DNA of 64,000 bases. Origin: Mumia quercus (GTDB lineage Bacteria; Actinomycetota; Actinomycetes; Propionibacteriales; Nocardioidaceae). The position numbers and the translations under genes are program-made. This document shows, piece by piece, positions 16,772-23,469 of the stretch; the first letter of the stretch is position 1; each line of letters starts with the position of its first letter. A model generated the notes under the pieces. It did no database searches. It saw nothing but the letters and a program-made list of their open reading frames with translations, and was not told the origin of the DNA. The stretch covers positions 164,349 through 228,348 of the forward strand of contig NZ_JANZYO010000006.1 in NCBI RefSeq assembly GCF_025506335.1. Direction: 5' to 3'.

Positions 16772-18673
16772 ATGAACGCGCAGCACACGCCTGAAGACTC
16801 CATCCCGTCCACGCCGTCGCACCCGGTCCGCCGTCGGACCGTGCTCACCGGCTCCGCGGCGGCTGCCGCGCTCGCTGCTGCCGGGTACGCCGCGCCTCCT
16901 GCCGCCGCGCACAGCAAGGGCCACGGGCACGGGCACGGGCACGGGCACGGGTCGGGCGACACTGCGACCTTCACGATCCTCGGGACGACCGACCTGCACG
17001 GCAACGTCTTCAACTGGGACTACTTCAAGGACGCGGAATACACCGACTCCGCCCAGAACGACATCGGCCTCGCCAAGATCTCGACGCTGGTCGACGCCAT
17101 GCGCGAGGGCCACGCGTACCCGTGCCCGCTGCTCATCGACGCTGGCGACACCCTCCAGGGCACGTCTCTGGCGTACTACTACGCCAAGGTCGAGCCGATC
17201 GGCCGCCGCGTCGTCCACCCGATGGCGCGCGCGATGAACGCGATCGGCTACGACGCCGCCGCTCTGGGCAACCACGAGTTCAACTACGGCATCCCGCTGC
17301 TGCGCACCTTCGAGCGGCAGTGCGACTTCCCGCTGCTCGGCGCCAACGCCCACGACGCGGCGACCGGCCTGCCGGTGTTCCCGCCGTTCGTGATCAAGCG
17401 CGTACGCGTCGGCCGGCACATCGTCCGCGTCGGCATCCTCGGGCTGACCAACCCCGGCATCGCCATCTGGGACAAGGCGAACGTCGAGGGCAGGATGGTC
17501 TTCCCGGGCCTCGTCGAGGTCGCGAAGCACTGGGTCCCGAAGATGCGCAAGGCCGGAGCGGATGTCGTCATCGTCTCCGCACACTCCGGGGCCGACACCT
17601 CGTCCTCGTACGGCGACGCGCTGCCGTACCCGGAGAACGCCTCGACCCTCGTCGCCGAGGAGGTCCCCGGCATCGACGCGATCCTCGTGGGCCACGCGCA
17701 CGTCGAGATCGGTCAGCGGGTCATCACCAACAAGCAGACCCGCCGGCCGGTCGTCCTCACCGAACCGTTGCGGTGGGGGATGCGCCTGTCCGCGATCGAC
17801 GTGACGGTCCGACGCAGGCGACGCGGGCCCGGGTACGAGGTCGTGGGCGTCACGTCGCAGGTCCTCAACGCCAACACGGTCGACGAGGACCCCCGGATCG
17901 TGAAGCTGCTCCAGGCCGACCACGACAAGGTCGTCACGTACGTCAACTCCGTCATCGGCACGTCGCTGGTGGCGATGTCGGCCGCGACCGCGCCGTGGGA
18001 GGACGTGGCGGCGCTCGACTTCATCAACTACGTGCAGGCCGACGCGGTCAAGAAGGCGATCGCCGGCACGCCCGAGGCCGACCTCCCGGTGCTGAGCATC
18101 GCGGCGCCGTTCAACCGTGCGGCGGCGATCCCGGCGGGGGAGGTCTCCGTACGCGACGTCGCCGGGCTCTACATCTACGACAACACGCTGCTCGGCGTCG
18201 TGTTCACCGGTGCCGAGGTCAAGGCGTACCTGGAGTTCTCGGCTCGCTACTTCAAGCCGGTCAGCGGCACCGGACCTTTCCCGTCGAGCGCGGTCACGAA
18301 CGCGGTCACGGACACGGCACCGAACGGCACGCCGGACTACAACTACGACGTCATGGGTGGGCTCGACGCGCCGCTGACGTACGACATCGACCTGTCGCAG
18401 CCGCTCGGCTCCCGGGTCGTCGGGCTCGCGTACGACGGGGCGCCGGTGGCGGCGGACCAGCGGTTCGTCATCGCGATCAACAACTACCGGCAGTCCGGCG
18501 GCGGCAACTTCCCGGCCGTGAAGACGGCACCGGTCGTCTACAACGCCCAGGTCGAGATCCGGCAGCTGCTCATCGACTGGGTGAGCGAGGTCGGCACGAT
18601 CGACCCCGCGCTGTTCGCCTCGGTGGACTGGCGGCTCGTCTACGCCGGCACCCCGATCACCGTCACGCCCTGA
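16772..18673 (+). CDS. Tat-exported 5'-nucleotidase/2',3'-cyclic phosphodiesterase family protein
   Basis: The 633-residue protein carries a twin-arginine signal (RRRTVLTG, then an alanine-rich core), a histidine-glycine run after the cleavage region, a metallophosphatase domain with TTDLHGN, DAGDTLQGT, LGNHEFNYG and VGHAHVEIG, and a C-terminal 5'-nucleotidase domain (about residues 370-600, with NNYRQSGGGNFP). Such enzymes dephosphorylate extracellular nucleotides and cyclic nucleotides with two metal ions. Folding before Tat export fits a metalloenzyme. GAGGAGCGCCG precedes the ATG. The His-Gly run is encoded by five tandem CACGGG units (16922-16951) and could bind metal. Confidence 0.9.
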   Translation: MNAQHTPEDSIPSTPSHPVRRRTVLTGSAAAAALAAAGYAAPPAAAHSKGHGHGHGHGHGSGDTATFTILGTTDLHGNVFNWDYFKDAEYTDSAQNDIGLAKISTLVDAMREGHAYPCPLLIDAGDTLQGTSLAYYYAKVEPIGRRVVHPMARAMNAIGYDAAALGNHEFNYGIPLLRTFERQCDFPLLGANAHDAATGLPVFPPFVIKRVRVGRHIVRVGILGLTNPGIAIWDKANVEGRMVFPGLVEVAKHWVPKMRKAGADVVIVSAHSGADTSSSYGDALPYPENASTLVAEEVPGIDAILVGHAHVEIGQRVITNKQTRRPVVLTEPLRWGMRLSAIDVTVRRRRRGPGYEVVGVTSQVLNANTVDEDPRIVKLLQADHDKVVTYVNSVIGTSLVAMSAATAPWEDVAALDFINYVQADAVKKAIAGTPEADLPVLSIAAPFNRAAAIPAGEVSVRDVAGLYIYDNTLLGVVFTGAEVKAYLEFSARYFKPVSGTGPFPSSAVTNAVTDTAPNGTPDYNYDVMGGLDAPLTYDIDLSQPLGSRVVGLAYDGAPVAADQRFVIAINNYRQSGGGNFPAVKTAPVVYNAQVEIRQLLIDWVSEVGTIDPALFASVDWRLVYAGTPITVTP

Positions 18674-18675
18674 CC

Positions 18676-18761
18676 GTTTGCCACGGGCCCGTGGCAAACC
18701 GACAGGCCCTCGGCATCTTTGCGGAGGGTGATGCCGTTTGCCACGGGCCCGTGGCAAACGG
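18676..18761. repeat. Pair of long perfect palindromes between convergent genes
   Basis: A 24-bp perfect palindrome with half-site GTTTGCCACGGG (18676-18699) is repeated at 18734-18761, where two more flanking bases pair to give 28 bp. Between them GGCATC and GATGCC (18712-18735) can form a further small hairpin. The pair fills the gap between the plus-strand nucleotidase and the minus-strand Nudix gene, so it could end transcription from both sides. Neither copy is followed by a T-run on either strand. Confidence 0.85.
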
Positions 18762-18779
18762 GAGGTGCCGCGCCAGCGG

Positions 18780-19328
18780 TCAGGCGGGGCCGGCGAGGCG
18801 CGTACGGGCGGCGGCGACGAGCGCCCGGACGGAGTCGTCGGTCTCGGGGAGTGCGTCCACGGGGAACCACGCGAGATCGAGGGACTCCTCGCTGATCGCG
18901 TGGACCGCGTCAGGCGGTGCGACCGCGAGCATCTGCACGTCGAGGTGCTCGGCGTCGTCGCGGCCGCCGCACGGCACCGGATGCCGGTCGAGCCGCAGCG
19001 GCACCGGGTCCACGAGGAGCCCGGTGATGCCGGACTCCTCGGTCGCCTCGCGCAGCGCAGCCGCCCGTACGGTCGCGTCGGTGTCCTCGCAGTGACCTCC
19101 GGTCTGCAGCCAGCGCCGCAACCGGCGGTGCAGCGTCAGCAGGACCTGCGACCCGTCGGCCGAGACCACGAGCGCGCTCGCCGTCAGGTGGTGCGGCAGG
19201 CACGTACGCCGCATTGCGTCCGGCGCGGCAGCGAGGTGCGCCACGTACGCGTCGCGCAGCGCCGCCTGCTCCCCGTCGGGAGCAGGCCAGCCGCTGAGCA
19301 GCGCGTACGCGTCAGCGTGCAGGCTCAC
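18780..19328 (-). CDS. Nudix hydrolase
   Basis: The 182-residue protein has a Nudix domain in its middle: TASALVVSADGSQVLL, then the box GGHCEDTDATVRAAALREA and TEESGI. The substrate cannot be told from sequence. It starts at a GTG that overlaps the upstream metalloprotease stop (GTGA), so the two form a coupled operon. C-terminal residues VHAISEESLDLAWFPVDALPE are typical of Nudix proteins that act on nucleotide diphosphates. Confidence 0.85.
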   Translation of the reverse strand: MSLHADAYALLSGWPAPDGEQAALRDAYVAHLAAAPDAMRRTCLPHHLTASALVVSADGSQVLLTLHRRLRRWLQTGGHCEDTDATVRAAALREATEESGITGLLVDPVPLRLDRHPVPCGGRDDAEHLDVQMLAVAPPDAVHAISEESLDLAWFPVDALPETDDSVRALVAAARTRLAGPA

Positions 19329-20797
19329 CTGTCGGAGTCGGGACGACGCTCGTCGCCCTCGCCGTCCGAGTCCTCGCGGCTCTCGCCGTCGGTGCCACCC
19401 TCCAGCAGGTCCGCGAGGGCCGCGTCGAACGCCGCGTCCGTCCCCGCGTCCTCGGTGTCACGCTCGTCGTACGCGAAGCCGAGCGGGTCGTCGAGATCGG
19501 CGGCCGTCGGCATCAGGTCGGGGTGCGACCAGACGGCGTCGCGTGCCGCGGCGCCCTTCTTGTCGCGCAGCGCGGCCCACAGGGCGGAGGCGTCGCGCAA
19601 CCGCCGCGGCCGCAGCTCCAGTCCGACCAGGGACGCGAACGTCTGCTCGGCGGGACCGCCGGCCGCCCGACGACGACGCATCGCCTCGCGCAGCGCGGGC
19701 GCACTCGGCATCCGGCCCTCGGTGGCCTGTGTGACGACCTCGTCGACCCAGCCCTCGACGAAGGCGAGCAGGGCCTCGAGCCGCTTGAGGACCGCCTCCT
19801 GCTGAGGGGTGCGCTCCGGCTCGAACAGGCCGCCCTCGAGCGCCTCCTGCGCGGCGGCGAGGTTGGTCGGGTCGAGCCCGGCCATCTTCTGCTCGATGGC
19901 GCTGACGTCGATGGTCGTGCCGCGCCCGTACTCCTCGATCGTCGACAGCAGACGCCCGCGCAGCCACGGCGCGTGGGCGAAGAGGCGCTGGTGCGCGCAC
20001 TCGCGCAGCGCCGCGTACAGGAAGAGGTCGGTGTCGCTCTGGTCGAGACCCTCACCGAACGCCCGGATGTTGGCGGGCAGGAGCGCCGAGACGCCGGCCG
20101 GGGCGAGCGGGATGCCGACGTCGGTGCTGGAGAGGACCTCGGTCGCCAGCGTGCCGATGGCCTGCCCGACCTGGGAGCCGAACATCGCGCCGCCGGCCTG
20201 GTTGAGGATGCCGACCAGCGGGCCGGCCATCGCCTTGGCCTCCTCCGGGAGCGCGCCCGCCATCGCGGCTACGACGTGCTCGGCGATCGGCTCGACCATC
20301 GCGCGCCAGGTCGGCATGGTCGACTCGACCCACTGCGAGCGGCTCCAGGCCGCCGTACGTGTTGCTGCGGCGGGGATGTCGGTCGCGGTGTCGAGCCACA
20401 CCTCAGCGAGGCGCATGGCGTCGTCGACGGCCGCCGACTCGGTCGCGAGGGGGGACGGGTCCGGCGTGGTGACGACCGTACGGCGCGCGACGTCGGTCGC
20501 GAGCTCCCAGTTGACGGCGCCCTCGTGCGGCGCGAACATCCGCTGCATCTGCTGCATCAGGAGGTTCATGTCGGGCATCTGCCCGCCGCTGCCGAACATG
20601 TCGCCGAACGCGCCGAACATGCCTTCCATCGGCGTCCCGGCGAACGGGTTGCCGCCCCCGGACGCGCCGCCGCCCTGGGTGGGACCGGGCACCTTGCCGA
20701 AGCCGATGCCGAAGTCGGGCGTGCTCGGGTCGTCTCTTCCCTCGCCCTCGGGGTCGTCGGGGAGATCGTCGGGCAGGCGGTCCGGGTCGTCAGGCAT
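19325..20797 (-). CDS. Zinc-dependent metalloprotease-like protein (DUF2342 family)
   Basis: The 490-residue protein belongs to an actinobacterial family annotated as zincin-like hydrolase or F420-biosynthesis-associated protein (mycobacterial Rv3195 sits at the same place). After an acidic, glycine-rich N-terminus with methionine-rich LLMQQMQRMF, the core shows LRECAHQRLFAHAPWLRGRL, where glutamate and histidines could serve as a variant zinc site. No signal peptide is visible. The C-terminal tail is strongly acidic. A direct role in F420 synthesis has not been shown to my knowledge. It is transcribed towards the Nudix gene and divergently from moaE. Confidence 0.8.
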   Translation of the reverse strand: MPDDPDRLPDDLPDDPEGEGRDDPSTPDFGIGFGKVPGPTQGGGASGGGNPFAGTPMEGMFGAFGDMFGSGGQMPDMNLLMQQMQRMFAPHEGAVNWELATDVARRTVVTTPDPSPLATESAAVDDAMRLAEVWLDTATDIPAAATRTAAWSRSQWVESTMPTWRAMVEPIAEHVVAAMAGALPEEAKAMAGPLVGILNQAGGAMFGSQVGQAIGTLATEVLSSTDVGIPLAPAGVSALLPANIRAFGEGLDQSDTDLFLYAALRECAHQRLFAHAPWLRGRLLSTIEEYGRGTTIDVSAIEQKMAGLDPTNLAAAQEALEGGLFEPERTPQQEAVLKRLEALLAFVEGWVDEVVTQATEGRMPSAPALREAMRRRRAAGGPAEQTFASLVGLELRPRRLRDASALWAALRDKKGAAARDAVWSHPDLMPTAADLDDPLGFAYDERDTEDAGTDAAFDAALADLLEGGTDGESREDSDGEGDERRPDSDR

Positions 20798-20845
20798 GTC
20801 TCCAAACGTACCCGCGCCCTCCGATCCGCCCTAGGCTTGTTCGCC

Positions 20846-21271
20846 ATGAGCGATGTGGTCCGGCTGGTCGACGTGCGCGACGAGCCCCTGGACATCTCCG
20901 AGGTGTACGAGGCTGTGGCCGACGACGCGGCCGGTGCGGTCGTGCTGTTCGTCGGCGCGGTGCGCGACCACGACGGCGGGCGGGAGGTGGACGGGATCGG
21001 CTACTCCGCGCACGCGCGTGTGCTCCCCGTCCTCAAGGACGTCGCCTCCCAGGTGGTTGAGGGCACGCCTGCCCGCGGGGTCGCGGTCGTGCACAGGCTC
21101 GGCGACCTCGACGTCGGCGAGCTCGCCGTCGTCGCGGCCGTGTCCGCCTCGCACCGGCCGGAGGCGTTCGAGGTCTGCCGCACGCTCATCGAGCGGCTCA
21201 AGGCCGAGGTGCCGATCTGGAAGCACCAGGTGTTCGAGGACGGCACCGACGAGTGGGTCGGGACGCCATAG
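20846..21271 (+). CDS. moaE: Molybdopterin synthase catalytic subunit MoaE
   Basis: The 141-residue protein has the MoaE signature: GAVVLFVGAVRDHDGGREV, a HRLGDLDVGELAVVAAVSA core strand, and the C-terminal KAEVPIWKHQVFEDGTDEWV with active-site lysines. Together with the sulfur carrier MoaD it converts cyclic pyranopterin monophosphate to molybdopterin. MoaD is not in the window; moeZ at the left end would supply its thiocarboxylate. The ATG at 20846 lies seven bases after TAGGCT, which fits leaderless transcription. Confidence 0.93.
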   Translation: MSDVVRLVDVRDEPLDISEVYEAVADDAAGAVVLFVGAVRDHDGGREVDGIGYSAHARVLPVLKDVASQVVEGTPARGVAVVHRLGDLDVGELAVVAAVSASHRPEAFEVCRTLIERLKAEVPIWKHQVFEDGTDEWVGTP

Positions 21272-21277
21272 CCCCGG

Positions 21278-21538
21278 TGGCTGGTCGAGTAGGGCGGAGC
21301 CCGTATCGAGACCCGTGGTCTCGGTTGTGGCTGGTCGAGTAGGGCGGAGCGCTAGCGGAGCCCGTATCGAGACCTGGGGTCTCGATACGTCCTCGCCTAG
21401 GGGCTCGGTTGTGGCTGGTCGAGTAGGGCGGAGCGCCAGCGGAGCCCGTATCGAGACCTGGGGTCTCGATACGTCCTCGCCTAGGGGCTCGGACTACTCG
21501 ACCAGCAAGAGGGGGGCTCGGACTACTCGACCAGCAAA
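21278..21538. repeat. Clustered direct and inverted GGTCGAGTAG/GTATCGAGACC repeats
   Basis: Three direct copies begin with TGGCTGGTCGAGTAGGGCGG at 21278, 21328 and 21412 and end in CCGTATCGAGACC. Copies two and three are followed by inverted halves (GGTCTCGATACG...CTCGCCTAGGGGCTCGG), and CTACTCGACCAGCA closes the array twice (ending at about 21507 and 21537). Similar REP-like units with GGTCGAGTAG and TATCGAGACC are widespread in Nocardioides and Arthrobacter genomes, as I recall. The array lies between moaE and the next gene. Confidence 0.85.
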
Positions 21539-21594
21539 AGTGCTCCCGGGCGCGCTGGCGGCCCTCGTACCGCCTGCCTGCCTAGACTGTGGGC

Positions 21595-21834
21595 GTGAAG
21601 ATCCTGTGGTGGCTGGCCGTGCCGCTGGCCGTGACGGCGCTGGCGATGCTGTGGGCCGCCTGGTACGGGCGCTCGCGCGACCGCACCCGCCGCCCCGACG
21701 ACCCGGCGTACGCGCGGTTCAGCGAGGCGGTGCAGCGTCCGCTGCCGGCCGACGTGGTCCACGCACGGCAGACGCCCCAGCGCAACAACGGCGTCGTCGT
21801 CCGCCGCTCCCGTTCGTCCCACGGGGCGCGATGA
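21595..21834 (+). CDS. Small membrane protein, unknown function
   Basis: The 79-residue protein has one N-terminal membrane segment (ILWWLAVPLAVTALAMLWAAWY) followed by an arginine-rich cytosolic tail. I do not recognise a family. The GTG at 21595 lies six bases after a TAGACT -10-like hexamer, which fits a leaderless transcript. Its stop overlaps the ATG of the downstream PDZ/Lon-type protease (ATGA), so it is the first gene of that operon and may work with it at the membrane. Confidence 0.7.
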   Translation: MKILWWLAVPLAVTALAMLWAAWYGRSRDRTRRPDDPAYARFSEAVQRPLPADVVHARQTPQRNNGVVVRRSRSSHGAR

Positions 21835-22880
21835 GCCGGCGCACCTCCACCCTGGCGACTGCCGGGATCCTCGTCGCCGCCCTGATCGCGGTCGCCTTCC
21901 TCCTTCCCGTCCCGTACGTGACGATGCGCCCGGGTCCGACGGTCGACGCACTCGGCACGTACGACGACAAGCCGGTGCTGCAGGTCGAGGGCGCGAAGAC
22001 GTACCCGACGGACGGCGAGATCCGACTCACGACCGTCTCGGTGACGCGCGCCGACTCGCGGGTGAGCCTGCCGCAGGCGGTCATCGCGTACCTCGACCCG
22101 GCCGAGGCCGTGGTGCCGCGCGACCTCGTCTACCCCGAGGGGCAGACCGCCGAGCAGGTGCGCGAGGAGAACGCCGCGCAGATGGCGTCCTCGCAGCTGA
22201 CGTCGGAGGCGGCCGCGCTCACTGCCGCCGGGTACGACGTCACCGAGGTCGTGACCGTCACCGCCGTGGCCGAGGACGGTCCCTCCGAGGGGCGCCTTGA
22301 GGCGGGGGACCACCTGCTCTCCGTCAACGGCACGCCTGTCACGGGCACCGACCAGGCGGTGGAGCTGGTGTCGGGTTCGAAGCCGGGCTCGGTGGTCGAG
22401 CTGGGGATCCGCCGTGACGGCAAGGAACGGACCGTCGAGGTCACGTCGCAGACCTCGCCCGACGACAGCTCGAAGGCGCGTATCGGGGTCAGCCTCGGCA
22501 CCGACCTCGAGCTGCCGTTCACCATCAAGAACAACCTGGGCGACTCCATCGGTGGGCCGAGCGCCGGCCTGGTGTTCGCGGTCGCCCTGTACGACAAGCT
22601 GACGCCCGGTGAGCTGCTTGACGGCGCCACCGTGGCGGGCACGGGCTCGATCAGCGCCTCCGGCGAGGTCGGGCCGATCGGGGGAGTGCAGCAGAAGCTT
22701 GCAGGCGCGTCGGAGGCGGGAGCTACGGTCTTCCTCGTCCCGTCCGGCAACTGCGCCGAGGCCGCCGCAGCCGACGACTTCGGCATGCGTCTGGTCAAGG
22801 TGGCGACGTTCGACGACGCCGTGGACGCGCTCGAGAAGCTCTCCGACGACCCGAAGGCCCAGGTACCCACATGCAGCTGA
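21831..22880 (+). CDS. PDZ and Lon-type serine protease domain membrane protein
   Basis: The 349-residue protein (mycobacterial Rv3194c type) has an N-terminal membrane anchor (TAGILVAALIAVAFLLPVPYVT), a PDZ domain (EDGPSEGRLEAGDHLLSVNGTPV), and a C-terminal Lon-type protease domain. The catalytic serine is in GDSIGGPSAGLVFAVALYD and the lysine in GEVGPIGGVQQKLAGASEAG. The layout predicts a surface protease acting outside the membrane, related to YlbL of Bacillus. It overlaps the upstream small membrane protein by four bases and the downstream gene by ten. Confidence 0.9.
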   Translation: MSRRTSTLATAGILVAALIAVAFLLPVPYVTMRPGPTVDALGTYDDKPVLQVEGAKTYPTDGEIRLTTVSVTRADSRVSLPQAVIAYLDPAEAVVPRDLVYPEGQTAEQVREENAAQMASSQLTSEAAALTAAGYDVTEVVTVTAVAEDGPSEGRLEAGDHLLSVNGTPVTGTDQAVELVSGSKPGSVVELGIRRDGKERTVEVTSQTSPDDSSKARIGVSLGTDLELPFTIKNNLGDSIGGPSAGLVFAVALYDKLTPGELLDGATVAGTGSISASGEVGPIGGVQQKLAGASEAGATVFLVPSGNCAEAAAADDFGMRLVKVATFDDAVDALEKLSDDPKAQVPTCS

Positions 22881-23392
22881 CGCCCACCAACCCGCTCCGT
22901 GAGACGGCGCTCGAGATCGCAGAGGTCGCGGGCAGCGCTGGCTGGGACCTGCCGCCCCGCCTGTACGCGCTGGTCCGGACGAGCTCGCTGATCTCCGACG
23001 AGCCGGCGCTGGCGCGTGAGCTGGGGGTCGGCGAGGACGACGTCGACGACTCCTACACCGCCGTCGAGCAGGACGATCTGCCCGCCGACCGCAGGTTCGA
23101 GGACTTCGTCACCGAGATCGTCTGGCCGCCGCAGGTCGACGGGACGGCGGTCGTCCTCGAGCGGCTCATGCTCCCGCCCGACGCCGAGGAGGCCCTGCCC
23201 GACGACGAGGCGGAGGTGGTCGACTTCGTCGCCGACCACCCCGACCGCCAGGAGGTGCGCCTCACGGTCGCCGTGACACGTGACGGGCAGGCGCACTGCA
23301 TCGTGGACGTGAGGGGGAGCGACGAGCTCGCCGAAGGCCCGGATTTGGTCCCCGGACTGGTCGCGATGCTGCGACAGACCCTCGTGGAGTGA
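22871..23392 (+). CDS. PPA1309-family protein
   Basis: The 173-residue acidic cytosolic protein belongs to the actinobacterial PPA1309 family, whose function is unknown. Typical segments are WDLPPRLYALVRTSSLI, FEDFVTEIVWPPQVDGTAVVLERLMLP and VRLTVAVTRDGQAHC. It overlaps the protease gene by ten bases and is followed by the UPF0182 gene, an order conserved in many actinobacteria. No catalytic motif or membrane segment is apparent. Confidence 0.85.
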   Translation: MQLTPTNPLRETALEIAEVAGSAGWDLPPRLYALVRTSSLISDEPALARELGVGEDDVDDSYTAVEQDDLPADRRFEDFVTEIVWPPQVDGTAVVLERLMLPPDAEEALPDDEAEVVDFVADHPDRQEVRLTVAVTRDGQAHCIVDVRGSDELAEGPDLVPGLVAMLRQTLVE

Positions 23393-23469
23393 CCTGTCAC
23401 ACTGGAAGTCCGAGCATCTCACCTCTGTGAGCACCCCGCCCCTGTGAGCACTGCGACCGAAGGAAACCC

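Noticed and set aside
19523-21271. Extension of moaE upstream to a 582-residue protein
   Set aside because: The extra part is antisense to the zincin-type hydrolase gene and has no domain; MoaE is complete from the ATG at 20846.
21278-21538. CRISPR array
   Set aside because: Units are mixed direct and inverted, with irregular spacing and no unique spacers, and no cas gene is in the window.
20853-22880. Frame reading through the REP-like array into the PDZ/Lon-type protease
   Set aside because: The repeat-derived peptide has no support; the protease starts with its membrane anchor at 21831 in an ATGA overlap.
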